Source: Thermanaerosceptrum fracticalcis
GTDB taxonomy: Bacteria > Bacillota > Peptococcia > DRI-13
Direction of reading: 5' to 3'
Assembly: GCF_000746025.2 (NCBI RefSeq)
Contig: NZ_CP045798.1
Location: 186,001 to 250,000, forward strand
DNA: 64,000 nucleotides
Shown here: piece by piece, positions 23,286-30,937 of the stretch
How the letters are laid out: every line of letters starts with the position of its first letter
How positions within the stretch are numbered: position 1 is the stretch's first letter
Translations under genes and position numbers: made by a program
The notes under the pieces: model-generated
Told to the model about the DNA's origin: nothing
What the model saw: only the letters and a program-made list of their open reading frames with translations
Databases searched by the model: none

Positions 23286-24403
23286 TAGCGTGTGAAATTT
23301 GTGTTATTGGCGGAGGTCCGGCGGGCCTGATGGCAGCCCTTCATGCCGCTTCCTTGGGGGCTTCCGTTGTCATTATTGACAGGAATGATTACCTGGGGGG
23401 GCAGCTAATCAAGCAAACCCATCGTTTCTTTGGTTCCAAAGAACAGCGGGCTTCAGAACGGGGTGTCAATATTTCACGGGAACTTTCTTTTGCTGTGGAA
23501 GAGGAAGAAAACATTAAAGTTCTGACTGCCGCAACAGCCCTGGGCTACTATAAAGACGGCGTAGTGACTGTAGAGAAAGATGAAAGGTTCCTGAAAATCA
23601 AGCCCCAAAAAATCATTGTAGCCACCGGAGGAGCTGAAAAGACCCTGCCGTTTCCCAACAATGATTTACCTGGCGTTTATGGGGCCGGAGCCGTACAAAC
23701 CCTCGTCAACGTCTATGGGGTCAAACCTGGGCAGCGGGTTTTAATGGTGGGAGCAGGTAATATTGGAGTTATAGTAAGTTATCAGCTCCTGCAGGCCGGG
23801 GTGGAGGTAGCCGGGATAGTAGAGGCGGCCCCACGGATTGGGGCCTACTGGGTTCATGCGGCCAAGGTAGTACGGGCTGGCGTACCCATCTATACCAGGC
23901 ACACGATTAAGGGGGCCTGGGGGGAAAAGGAAGTAGAAGGTGCCACGACCGTGGAGTTGGATGATCAATGGCGGCCCATACCGGGGACAGAAAAAGATTT
24001 TGACGTGGATGTTATCTGCCTGTCTGTAGGACTAAGCCCCCTTACGGAAATTCTCTGGCAGGCGGGTTGTGCTATGAAATATGTTCCCGAATTAAGCGGT
24101 TATGTTCCCTTAAGAAACGTGGACATGGAGACCTCGGTACCGGGTATTTATATTGCCGGTGACGCAGGCGGTATAGAGGAAGCATCGGCAGCCATGATGG
24201 AAGGTGCCCTGGCGGGGCTAAGTGCCGCCAGAGCCCTGGGATATTCAGCATCGGACTTTAACAGCCGCCGGGCCAATATTTTAAGGGAATTGGAGAACTT
24301 ACGCTCAGGACCGGTGGGAGAGAAAATCAGAAAAGGACTGAAAAAAGTGACCCTAATCGAGAGGCAAGAATTTAGAGTTTTACCTCTAAGCTCTAATTTC
24401 TAA
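23282..24403 (+). CDS. FAD/NAD-type oxidoreductase subunit (HcnB / sarcosine oxidase alpha-like)
   Basis: 373 residues with two Rossmann folds: FAD-binding GGGPAGLMAALHAASLGA near residue 10, and a second nucleotide-binding GAGNIGVIVSYQLLQAG at ~157. A C-terminal YIAGDAGGIEEASAAMMEG closes the FAD site. It corresponds to HcnB or the alpha subunit of multi-subunit proline/hydroxyproline dehydrogenases, transferring electrons from the amine-oxidising subunit to NAD or another carrier. GTG start overlaps the preceding stop (GTGA). The cysteine-rich C-terminal part found in some homologues is supplied here by the separate genes at 24427 and 24923. Confidence 0.88.
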   Translation: MIACEICVIGGGPAGLMAALHAASLGASVVIIDRNDYLGGQLIKQTHRFFGSKEQRASERGVNISRELSFAVEEEENIKVLTAATALGYYKDGVVTVEKDERFLKIKPQKIIVATGGAEKTLPFPNNDLPGVYGAGAVQTLVNVYGVKPGQRVLMVGAGNIGVIVSYQLLQAGVEVAGIVEAAPRIGAYWVHAAKVVRAGVPIYTRHTIKGAWGEKEVEGATTVELDDQWRPIPGTEKDFDVDVICLSVGLSPLTEILWQAGCAMKYVPELSGYVPLRNVDMETSVPGIYIAGDAGGIEEASAAMMEGALAGLSAARALGYSASDFNSRRANILRELENLRSGPVGEKIRKGLKKVTLIERQEFRVLPLSSNF

Positions 24404-24426
24404 GATCTAACAAAGGGGGTAGTATT

Positions 24427-24921
24427 GTGTTAGCAGAAAACGGTGTTCCCACCATAGAAGACCTGGCCCAGGTTTTACCCGCTCCGGAGAGGTTAGCCCG
24501 GGGGCCTGTAGCCATTGCCGAATGTTTTCAGGAAATACCTTGTGATCCCTGTTATCACAGCTGCCTGCGGCGGGCCATCGCTCCTTTTGCCGATATTAAT
24601 GAAAGACCGCGGATTGACCATGAAAAATGTAACGGCTGCGGTTTATGCGTTAACCGCTGTCCGGGGTTGGCTATCTTCGTAGTTGACCAGACTTACAGTG
24701 ATAGTGAGGCCCTGGTAAAACTGCCTTATGAATTTTTGCCTTTACCGAAACCGGGAGATATCGTTAGCGCTATTAACCGTTCAGGGGCGGCAGTGGGCGA
24801 AGCCCGCGTGGTGAAGGTCCAGTCCGGGAAGCAAATGGATGGTACAAATATCGTCTGGTTGGCCGTACCCCAAGATCTTTCTATGGAAGTGCGTCATTTT
24901 AAAATGGAGGAGGTACGGTAA
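24427..24921 (+). CDS. 4Fe-4S ferredoxin-like subunit of the dehydrogenase complex
   Basis: 164 residues. One canonical [4Fe-4S] motif CNGCGLCVNRCPG lies at ~75-87, and an upstream cysteine group CDPCYHSC at ~42-49 may hold a further metal or half cluster. The C-terminal half (LPKPGDIVSAINRSG...) is a domain of unknown role seen in such subunits. It is comparable to the delta (ferredoxin-like) subunit of multi-subunit dye-linked proline dehydrogenases of archaea. GTG start follows AAAGGGGG. Lies between the FAD and BFD-like subunits with minimal spacing, so it is probably a structural member of the same complex. Confidence 0.78.
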   Translation: MLAENGVPTIEDLAQVLPAPERLARGPVAIAECFQEIPCDPCYHSCLRRAIAPFADINERPRIDHEKCNGCGLCVNRCPGLAIFVVDQTYSDSEALVKLPYEFLPLPKPGDIVSAINRSGAAVGEARVVKVQSGKQMDGTNIVWLAVPQDLSMEVRHFKMEEVR

Positions 24922-24922
24922 C

Positions 24923-25222
24923 ATGGCGGGAAAAGAATATGCAAAGGAAGAAGAATTTACCATAATCTGCCGTTGTGAGGATGTGATCCTGGAGGAAATC
25001 CATTCCTTTATCAGCCGGGGCATAACGGACATGGAACAGCTAAAACGTCTTCTGCGGGTTGGCATGGGACCCTGCCAGGGCCGTACCTGTTCTGCTTTGC
25101 TTGCTGGGGAAATTGCCAGGACTACGGGCAAATACGTTGGCGACATAAAATTTACCACTTTCCGTCCCCTTGCTGCACCCATCAAACTAGGCATACTGGC
25201 AAGGGGGGAGAGCCATGACTAA
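24923..25222 (+). CDS. BFD-like (2Fe-2S) subunit of the dehydrogenase complex
   Basis: 99 residues. The cysteine pattern CRC near residue 17 and GPCQGRTC near residue 50 is that of the bacterioferritin-associated-ferredoxin-like [2Fe-2S] domain that ends HcnB and sarcosine oxidase alpha subunits; here it is a separate gene. It corresponds to the gamma subunit of archaeal proline dehydrogenase complexes. ATG at 24923 follows GGAGGAGG two bases after the previous stop, and its end overlaps the next gene by 8 bases, indicating translational coupling. Confidence 0.82.
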   Translation: MAGKEYAKEEEFTIICRCEDVILEEIHSFISRGITDMEQLKRLLRVGMGPCQGRTCSALLAGEIARTTGKYVGDIKFTTFRPLAAPIKLGILARGESHD

Positions 25223-26363
25223 AACGGCAGATGCGGTAGTCATCGGTGGAGGAATTGTAGGCTGTGCTACTGCCTATAACCTGGCCAAATTAGGCTGTAA
25301 AAAAGTAGTATTGGTTGAGGAAAAATACCTGACCAGCGGGGCTACCGGCCGCTGTGGTGCGGGAGTTCGCATGCAGTGGGGTACTGAACCTAACTGTATT
25401 CTTGCCCGGGACAGCATCAAAATGCTGGAAAACCTGGAAGAAGAACTGGAATATCCGGGCAGTATCGAATTTAAGCAGAGTGGTTACCTGCTCCTGGCCT
25501 ATACGGAAAAAATGGTGGAGCAGTTTCATATGAATATTGGGCTCCAGCATAGGCTGGGTATTCCCTCGTGCTGGGTGACTCCTGAAGAAGTCAAAGAGAT
25601 TGTACCGCATTTAAATACCCAGGGCTTACATGGAGCTACCTATTGTCCCAAAGATGGGCACTGTAATCCTTTCAAAACTACGGATGCCTATGCCCAGGCC
25701 GCCAAACGACTGGGTGTCGAAATTCTGACATATACCAAAGTCACTGACCTGCCCCGGAACAGCGACAAGATCAAAGGGATAGAAACTACGGCCGGTATTA
25801 TTGAAACACCTCTGGTTATCGCCTGTGCCGGTGCTTATACCCGGCAGTTGGCCCGGCTGGTAGGCGTAGATTTGCCTATCTATCCGGAACGGCACCAGAT
25901 TCTGGTGACTGAACCTGTAGAACCCCTGCTGGGACCTATGGTCATGTCCTTTTACCATGGCACCTACTGCCAGCAGGTACCTCACGGAGGTTTTCTTATG
26001 GGTTTGGGTGATCCCCATGAGGTTAAAGATTTTAACGAGGATTCTACCTGGCAGTTCCTCCATGAAACGGCGGCCAAAATTACCTTTATGCTGCCTGTTC
26101 TTAAAGAAGTAAGGGTGGTGCGCCAGTGGAGCGGTCTTTATGATTTAACCCCGGATAAAACCCAAATCTTGGGGGCTATTCCCGAAGTGCCTGGTTTCTT
26201 TGTGGCAGCCGGTTTCTCCGGGCACGGTTTTATGATGGCCCCTGTGGTGGGCAAATTGATGGCTGAGGTTATGCTGGGCCTGGAACCTCAATATCCTATT
26301 GAAATGTACGGGGTCAAACGTTTCGCCGAGGGCAGTTTGTATGTGGAACCCAGCGTAGTATAG
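25215..26363 (+). CDS. DAO-family FAD-dependent amino-acid dehydrogenase, catalytic subunit
   Basis: 382 residues of the D-amino-acid oxidase fold: N-terminal FAD site GGGIVGCATAYNLAKLG, RCGAGVRMQWG near the flavin, and C-terminal GFSGHGFMMAPVVGKLMAE. It corresponds to HcnC, sarcosine oxidase beta, or the beta subunit of proline/hydroxyproline dehydrogenase, which oxidises the C-N bond of a secondary or primary amino acid. With the three electron-transfer subunits upstream it makes a complete soluble complex. Given the creatinase-like protein under the same predicted activator, sarcosine is one candidate and proline or hydroxyproline others. The following gap is filled with repeats and has no obvious terminator. 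Confidence 0.88.
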   Translation: MTKTADAVVIGGGIVGCATAYNLAKLGCKKVVLVEEKYLTSGATGRCGAGVRMQWGTEPNCILARDSIKMLENLEEELEYPGSIEFKQSGYLLLAYTEKMVEQFHMNIGLQHRLGIPSCWVTPEEVKEIVPHLNTQGLHGATYCPKDGHCNPFKTTDAYAQAAKRLGVEILTYTKVTDLPRNSDKIKGIETTAGIIETPLVIACAGAYTRQLARLVGVDLPIYPERHQILVTEPVEPLLGPMVMSFYHGTYCQQVPHGGFLMGLGDPHEVKDFNEDSTWQFLHETAAKITFMLPVLKEVRVVRQWSGLYDLTPDKTQILGAIPEVPGFFVAAGFSGHGFMMAPVVGKLMAEVMLGLEPQYPIEMYGVKRFAEGSLYVEPSVV

Positions 26364-26560
26364 TTAGTTCGCAGTTCGCAGTTGGCAGTACTTAAGTTAT
26401 TAGTTCCTAGTTACTAGTGGTTTTGGGTCGGACTTCGGTAGTCGGCGATCGGATGTCGTTTTCCGGTTACTGGTCACTGGGCTCTGGTCACTAAGATTGA
26501 TATCGGAAGTCGGAAAGCGGAAGTCCGAGCGGCGCAGCCGTATTTCTTAAAACAATATCC
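26364..26560. repeat. Composite intergenic repeat, locus 1
   Basis: Filled with short recurring words: TTCGCAGTT/TTGGCAGT, TAGTTCCTAGTTACTAGT, GGTCGGACTTCGGTAGTCGG, GGTTACTGGTCACTGG, TCGGAAGTCGGAAAGCGG and GGCGCAGCCG. The same words recur around 34936, 37050, 38610, 44940, 47950, 52985, 54130 and 59640. No gene, promoter or terminator could be supported inside. Confidence 0.7.
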
Positions 26561-26574
26561 GGAGGTGAAGAAAA

Positions 26575-26964
26575 TTGAAAAGATTGGCCAAAAAAGTAGA
26601 GTTGTGTACTGCATGTCAGATCTGTGAGGATCTGTGTTCCAAGACTTATTTTAAAGAGGAAAACAGGGAAAAATCATCCATCAGAATTGAGACTGGAGAG
26701 AAGGGGGCTTCGAGCATTAATGCCTGTACCCAGTGCGGTGTCTGTATGGAGGTTTGCCCGGCTTTAGCTATCTATCAAGACAAGAACGGTGTAATCAGAA
26801 TAAAGAAAGACCTCTGTGTAGGCTGCTTTGTCTGTGTAGGATTCTGCCCCGTGGGAGCCATGTTCCAACATCACGAATACCTGGAGCCTTTCAAGTGTGT
26901 GGCTTGCGGGATTTGTTCCAAGCAGTGTCCTACGGGAGCCATTTTTATTGAAGAAGTAATCTAA
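26575..26964 (+). CDS. Polyferredoxin subunit associated with aldehyde:ferredoxin oxidoreductase
   Basis: 129 residues. It carries four cysteine groups: CTACQICEDLC, CTQCGVCMEVCP, CVGCFVCVGFCP and CVACGICSKQCP, enough for about four [4Fe-4S] clusters. Start is TTG, 9 bases after CGGAGG. It immediately precedes the AOR-family gene, the arrangement of two-subunit AOR enzymes in which the small subunit relays electrons from the tungsten/molybdenum site to ferredoxin or another partner. The 5' neighbour is repeat DNA, so a promoter must lie in or just after the repeat, but none stands out. Confidence 0.85.
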   Translation: MKRLAKKVELCTACQICEDLCSKTYFKEENREKSSIRIETGEKGASSINACTQCGVCMEVCPALAIYQDKNGVIRIKKDLCVGCFVCVGFCPVGAMFQHHEYLEPFKCVACGICSKQCPTGAIFIEEVI

Positions 26965-26988
26965 ATGATGATGGAGGAGGCGAAAAAG

Positions 26989-29142
26989 ATGAGTGTAGAG
27001 AAGTTGAAAGAAGCCCATAGGCTGTTAGCCCAGTTTAAATACACACCGGGTACGGTGGAAAAAGGCTATGCCAACAGAACCTTGTATGTCAATCTTTCGG
27101 AGAATAAAGTGGCTGAAAAGTTCGTTATCCAGGAGATGAAGGAAAAATTCATCGGCGGCAGGGGCTTTGGGCTCAAGTTGTTATGGGATGGTATTACGGA
27201 AAATACCAAATGGGATGATCCCGAGAATGAAATCATCATCGCTCCAGGACCCATCGCAGGTATTACTCAGTACCCCGGTGCCGGTAAGTCATATGTGGTG
27301 AGTTTGTCACCCCTTACCCATACTGTCATTGACAGCAACGTGGGCGGTTATTTCGGTCCTCTTCTCAAGTTTTCCGGCTTTGATGCCCTGGAAATCCAGG
27401 GTAAAGCTGAGAACGACGTTATTGTCTTTATAGATGGCGTCAATGGAACGGTCACCATTGAAGAAGCACCCCTGGAAGATGTTAACAGTCATATCCTGGT
27501 GGAACAGCTTACGGAAATGTATGCCGCTAACGAAGAGGACAAAGTAAATGTTTCTGTGGTTTCTACAGGGGCGGCGGCGGAGCATACCCTCATCGGCATG
27601 CTTAATTTCTCTTTTTACGACAAAAGAAGGAAGGCTGTACGAATTAAACAGGCGGGAAGGGGTGGTATTGGCACGGTCTTCAGAAATAAGAAAATTAAAG
27701 CCTTGGTGGTCAGAGGCCCCAGGATTAAAGGCGACTTAAATCACCCCGCTGATAAGACCCTCCTGGATAAGGCAGGGATTAAACTTCATAAGGAGATTGC
27801 TACCCTGGACAATTCCCAGAACAAGATGCGTATCGGCGGTACCACCTATCTTACCAAGATCATGAACGATTATGATATTCTGCCTGTCAATAACTTTAAG
27901 TTTGGCTCCCACCCCGCTGCTAAAAATATTACTTCGGACGCCTTTATCAAATACTTTAACCTGACGGGTCATGACGGCTGCTGGTACGGGTGTACCCTGT
28001 CCTGTGCCAAGGCCATCAATGCTTTCGAATTAAAGACCGGTCCTTATAAAGGGCAGAAGGTCCTGGTGGACGGACCGGAGTACGAAACTGTAGCCGGCGT
28101 GGGGTCTGTTTGTGGTATCTTTGACCCGGAATATATCATTGAAAACAACTTCTACTGTGACACCTACGGTATTGATACTATATCTTTTGGCACCATTATG
28201 GCTTTTCTCATGGAGTGTTACGAAAACGGCATTATCAACAAGGAAATCACCGGAGGCCTGGAACTCAATTTCGGCAATGCAGAAGCTGCTATGGAAGTCC
28301 TGCATCAGATGGCCCGCGGTGAAGGATTCGGCAAGATTGCCGGCCTGGGTGTGCGCCGTCTGAAGAAGCTCTTCGTAGAGGAGTACGGCGCAGATCCTGC
28401 TTTCTTACAGGACATCGGCATGGAAGTTAAAGGCCTGGAGTATTCTATCTATCTTCCTAAGGAATCCCTGGCCCAGCAGGGCGGCTATGGGTTAACAAAC
28501 AAAGGGCCCCAGCATGATGAAGCCTGGCTGATCTTTATGGATATGGTTAATAACCAGATTCCCACTTTTGAAGATAAAGCGGAAGCCCTCCACTACTTCC
28601 CCATGTTCCGGACCTGGTTCAGTCTCAACGGGCTCTGTAAGCTGCCCTGGAATGATATTGTACCTGCGGACAACCGCACCACGGCAGAACCTGCCAAAAT
28701 ACCCGAACATGTCCAGAACTATGTAGACCTCTTTAACGGCGTTACCGGCATGAATATTACGAAAGAAGACCTTATTACCCAGTCTGAGCGGGTATATAAC
28801 TTCCAGAGGGTCTTCAACCTGAGAATGGGCTTTGGTACCCGGAAACATGACCAGATACCCTACCGCTCTATGGGGCCGGTGACCGTGGAGGAATATGAAG
28901 CCAGACCGGAAAGGTATGACAGGCAGTTAAAAGAAAAGGTGGGTTTTGATCCTGAGGGTAAGACTACGGAAGAGAAAATGGCTGCCTTAAGAAAATACCG
29001 GGAAGACCAGTATCAAAAACTGTGTGATGCTGTGTATAAGAGAAGGGGGTGGACGGAAAATGCTGTTCCGACACTATCGACCCTGCAGAGGCTGGGTATG
29101 GATTTCCCGGAGGTATTGGAGGTTGTGAAGAGATATCTATAA
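26989..29142 (+). CDS. Aldehyde:ferredoxin oxidoreductase family tungsten/molybdenum enzyme
   Basis: ~717 residues. The N-terminal AOR domain shows GGRGFGLKLLWD and APGPIAGITQYPGAGKSYVV for pterin binding. The [4Fe-4S] cysteines C-x3-C-x3-C appear in CWYGCTLSC at about residue 330 and the last in LNGLCKLPWND at about 549. These enzymes oxidise aldehydes to acids or reduce activated acids, using ferredoxin. ATG at 26989 is 8 bases after GGAGGAGG; three ATG codons at 26965 precede this ribosome site and are unlikely starts. The ferredoxin subunit lies upstream and a ThiS/MoaD-like gene downstream, supporting a complete cofactor-dependent module. It could dispose of aldehydes from amino-acid breakdown; the substrate is unknown. 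Confidence 0.88.
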   Translation: MSVEKLKEAHRLLAQFKYTPGTVEKGYANRTLYVNLSENKVAEKFVIQEMKEKFIGGRGFGLKLLWDGITENTKWDDPENEIIIAPGPIAGITQYPGAGKSYVVSLSPLTHTVIDSNVGGYFGPLLKFSGFDALEIQGKAENDVIVFIDGVNGTVTIEEAPLEDVNSHILVEQLTEMYAANEEDKVNVSVVSTGAAAEHTLIGMLNFSFYDKRRKAVRIKQAGRGGIGTVFRNKKIKALVVRGPRIKGDLNHPADKTLLDKAGIKLHKEIATLDNSQNKMRIGGTTYLTKIMNDYDILPVNNFKFGSHPAAKNITSDAFIKYFNLTGHDGCWYGCTLSCAKAINAFELKTGPYKGQKVLVDGPEYETVAGVGSVCGIFDPEYIIENNFYCDTYGIDTISFGTIMAFLMECYENGIINKEITGGLELNFGNAEAAMEVLHQMARGEGFGKIAGLGVRRLKKLFVEEYGADPAFLQDIGMEVKGLEYSIYLPKESLAQQGGYGLTNKGPQHDEAWLIFMDMVNNQIPTFEDKAEALHYFPMFRTWFSLNGLCKLPWNDIVPADNRTTAEPAKIPEHVQNYVDLFNGVTGMNITKEDLITQSERVYNFQRVFNLRMGFGTRKHDQIPYRSMGPVTVEEYEARPERYDRQLKEKVGFDPEGKTTEEKMAALRKYREDQYQKLCDAVYKRRGWTENAVPTLSTLQRLGMDFPEVLEVVKRYL

Positions 29143-29163
29143 AATGACTGGGGGAATGTCAGA

Positions 29164-29361
29164 ATGATCAAGGTCAACGGGGAAGAATCTCCCTGGGAGG
29201 AGGGCCTCACAGTCAAAAAGCTGCTGGAGAAGAAAGGTTATACTTTTCCCACCATTGTTGTACTCATTAACGGCTTATCTATTCCTGAAAATGAATACGT
29301 CAGTACCATCATTCCGGATGGTGCTGACGTAAAAGCCATTCATTTGATAGCTGGGGGTTAG
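29164..29361 (+). CDS. ThiS/MoaD-like sulfur carrier protein
   Basis: 65 residues with a ubiquitin-like beta-grasp pattern and the C-terminal Gly-Gly (HLIAGG) required for adenylation and thiocarboxylate formation. Located 21 bases after the AOR gene, so it is most simply the sulfur donor for the pterin dithiolene of the tungsten/molybdenum cofactor. ThiS of thiamine synthesis and MoaD are hard to tell apart at this length; context favours a MoaD-like role. Start ATG behind GGGGGAA. The operon ends shortly after. Confidence 0.8.
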   Translation: MIKVNGEESPWEEGLTVKKLLEKKGYTFPTIVVLINGLSIPENEYVSTIIPDGADVKAIHLIAGG

Positions 29362-29529
29362 GTTTAACATACCTGGCTTCCACCCTTATGTTAAACCAGT
29401 CTTTAATATCTGAAATCACCTATTTTACGGGAATGTATATTATTAAGGTCTGCCATAAATAGAGGGTCTTGCGCTGCGGCTTTTATTGCATTATATAATT
29501 TTTTTCAATAGTAATACTAATTTAAAAAA

Positions 29530-29570
29530 CAGTCCGGTAATTGTTTAAAAACAATTACCGGACTGTTTTG
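29530..29570 (+). terminator. Terminator of the AOR operon
   Basis: Perfect 17-bp inverted repeat from CAGTCCGGTAATTGTTT (29530) to 29565, followed by TTTTG. Between the last gene and this hairpin (29362-29529) nothing else is evident. Confidence 0.85.
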
Positions 29571-29597
29571 TGTTATGTACGTCTAAAATTAAAGACT

Positions 29598-29699
29598 GTA
29601 TACACCATACACTATTATAGAACAGTATACAATATTCTTTTCTTGTATACAATATTTCTTCTGAATTCCAGTTCCCATCCAGATGAAAACTGTTATAAT
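29598..29699 (+). promoter_or_regulatory. Promoter of the glutamate synthase operon with three GTATACA sites
   Basis: GTATACA occurs at 29598, 29625 and 29645; the last two share GTATACAATATT as a direct repeat 20 bases apart, and the third is the palindrome TTGTATACAA. A consensus -10 TATAAT lies at 29694-29699 with a weak -35 near 29671. The operators sit just upstream of the polymerase site, suggesting activation or repression by an unidentified dimeric regulator (GntR-like sites have this form). Confidence 0.55.
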
Positions 29700-29776
29700 A
29701 TACACTAACAAAATAAATGGTGTTATGAAATTACCGGGTAGTACAGCAGTTCGGGAAATAAAGGAGGTATATTGTA

Positions 29777-30916
29777 ATGTTACGTGAGGGAGTTGTAAGG
29801 ATACCATCAGGATGCGCCATTAGCGGCATGATGAATAAAAAAGGCAAATGTTTCTCCGGGGAAGATATCATTAAATCCATCGCTATCATGCATGACCGGT
29901 CCAACGGACTGGGAGGCGGGTTCGCCGGCTATGGTATTTACCCAGACTTTAAAGATGATTATGCTTTCCATTTCTTCTTTGATGACGATACTGTCAAAGA
30001 GACTGTGGAAACTTTGCTGAACAAGCAGTTTACCATTATTTTTGACGAACCTATTCCTACCCGTAAAATAAAGGCCATCAAGGATGCTCCCGTGATCTGG
30101 CGCTACTTTGTTCAGCCCAAGAGTAAAATGGTCATTCAAGCAGGTTTACCTGAAGAAGAATATGTGGTCAAGTTTATCATGAAGGTCAACAGTGAAATTG
30201 AAGGAGCCTATATCTTTTCCAGCGGTAAGAACATGGGAGCTTTCAAAGGTGTAGGTTATCCCGAGGATATCGGCGAGTTCTTCCGCCTCGATGAGTATAA
30301 AGGGTATATCTGGACGGCCCACGGCCGTTTCCCCACCAATACTCCCGGCTGGTGGGGAGGAGCTCATCCCTTTACCTTACTGGACATTTCCGTTGTCCAT
30401 AACGGGGAAATCTCCTCTTATGGCACTAATAGACGTTTCCTGGAAATGTACGGCTATAAATGTACTTTACAGACAGATACAGAAGTAATGGCTTATATCT
30501 TCGACTATTTAATGAGAAGACAGGGGCTGCCCCTGGATGTGGTGGTGGCCGCCATGGCCAGTCCCCTCTGGATGGAAATTAACCGGATGGACCCCGAAAA
30601 GCGGGAACTGGTAAAGGCTATCAGGGCTGTTTACGGCAGCCTCCTGGTGAACGGGCCTTTCTCCATCCTGGTGGGCACTAACCAGGGCATGATTGCCTTG
30701 AATGACCGTATTAAACTGCGTCCCTCCGTGGCCGCCATCAAAGGCGATTTCCTCTATGTGGCCAGTGAAGAATCGGCCATCCGGGAAATCTGTCCCAAGC
30801 CCGATAAAGTATGGGCTCCCCGGGGCGGTGAACCGGTCATTGGTCTTTTGGAAAATGCCCAGGTCAATTACAACTTTGCTGCGGGAGAGAATGAGCGTAT
30901 TGCTATTAATTCCTAG
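29777..30916 (+). CDS. Archaeal-type glutamate synthase, glutamine amidotransferase subunit
   Basis: 379 residues of the class-II glutamine amidotransferase fold. Cys13 (PSGCAISGM) is the probable N-terminal nucleophile after removal of a 12-residue propeptide. AHGRFPTNTPGWWGGAHPF and VVHNGEISSYGTNRRFLEMY are the conserved glutamine-site segments. It supplies ammonia from glutamine to the FMN subunit encoded next. In ordinary bacteria this is the N-terminal part of one ~1500-residue GltB; here the enzyme is split as in archaea. Start ATG follows AAAGGAGG. First gene of a five-gene operon. Confidence 0.87.
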   Translation: MLREGVVRIPSGCAISGMMNKKGKCFSGEDIIKSIAIMHDRSNGLGGGFAGYGIYPDFKDDYAFHFFFDDDTVKETVETLLNKQFTIIFDEPIPTRKIKAIKDAPVIWRYFVQPKSKMVIQAGLPEEEYVVKFIMKVNSEIEGAYIFSSGKNMGAFKGVGYPEDIGEFFRLDEYKGYIWTAHGRFPTNTPGWWGGAHPFTLLDISVVHNGEISSYGTNRRFLEMYGYKCTLQTDTEVMAYIFDYLMRRQGLPLDVVVAAMASPLWMEINRMDPEKRELVKAIRAVYGSLLVNGPFSILVGTNQGMIALNDRIKLRPSVAAIKGDFLYVASEESAIREICPKPDKVWAPRGGEPVIGLLENAQVNYNFAAGENERIAINS

Positions 30917-30937
30917 CACTAGAAGGAGAAGATCTAC

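Noticed and set aside
26364-26560. Possible CRISPR array in the repeated words
   Set aside because: The repeats are degenerate, of unequal length and spacing, with no unique spacers of constant size, and no cas genes are present.
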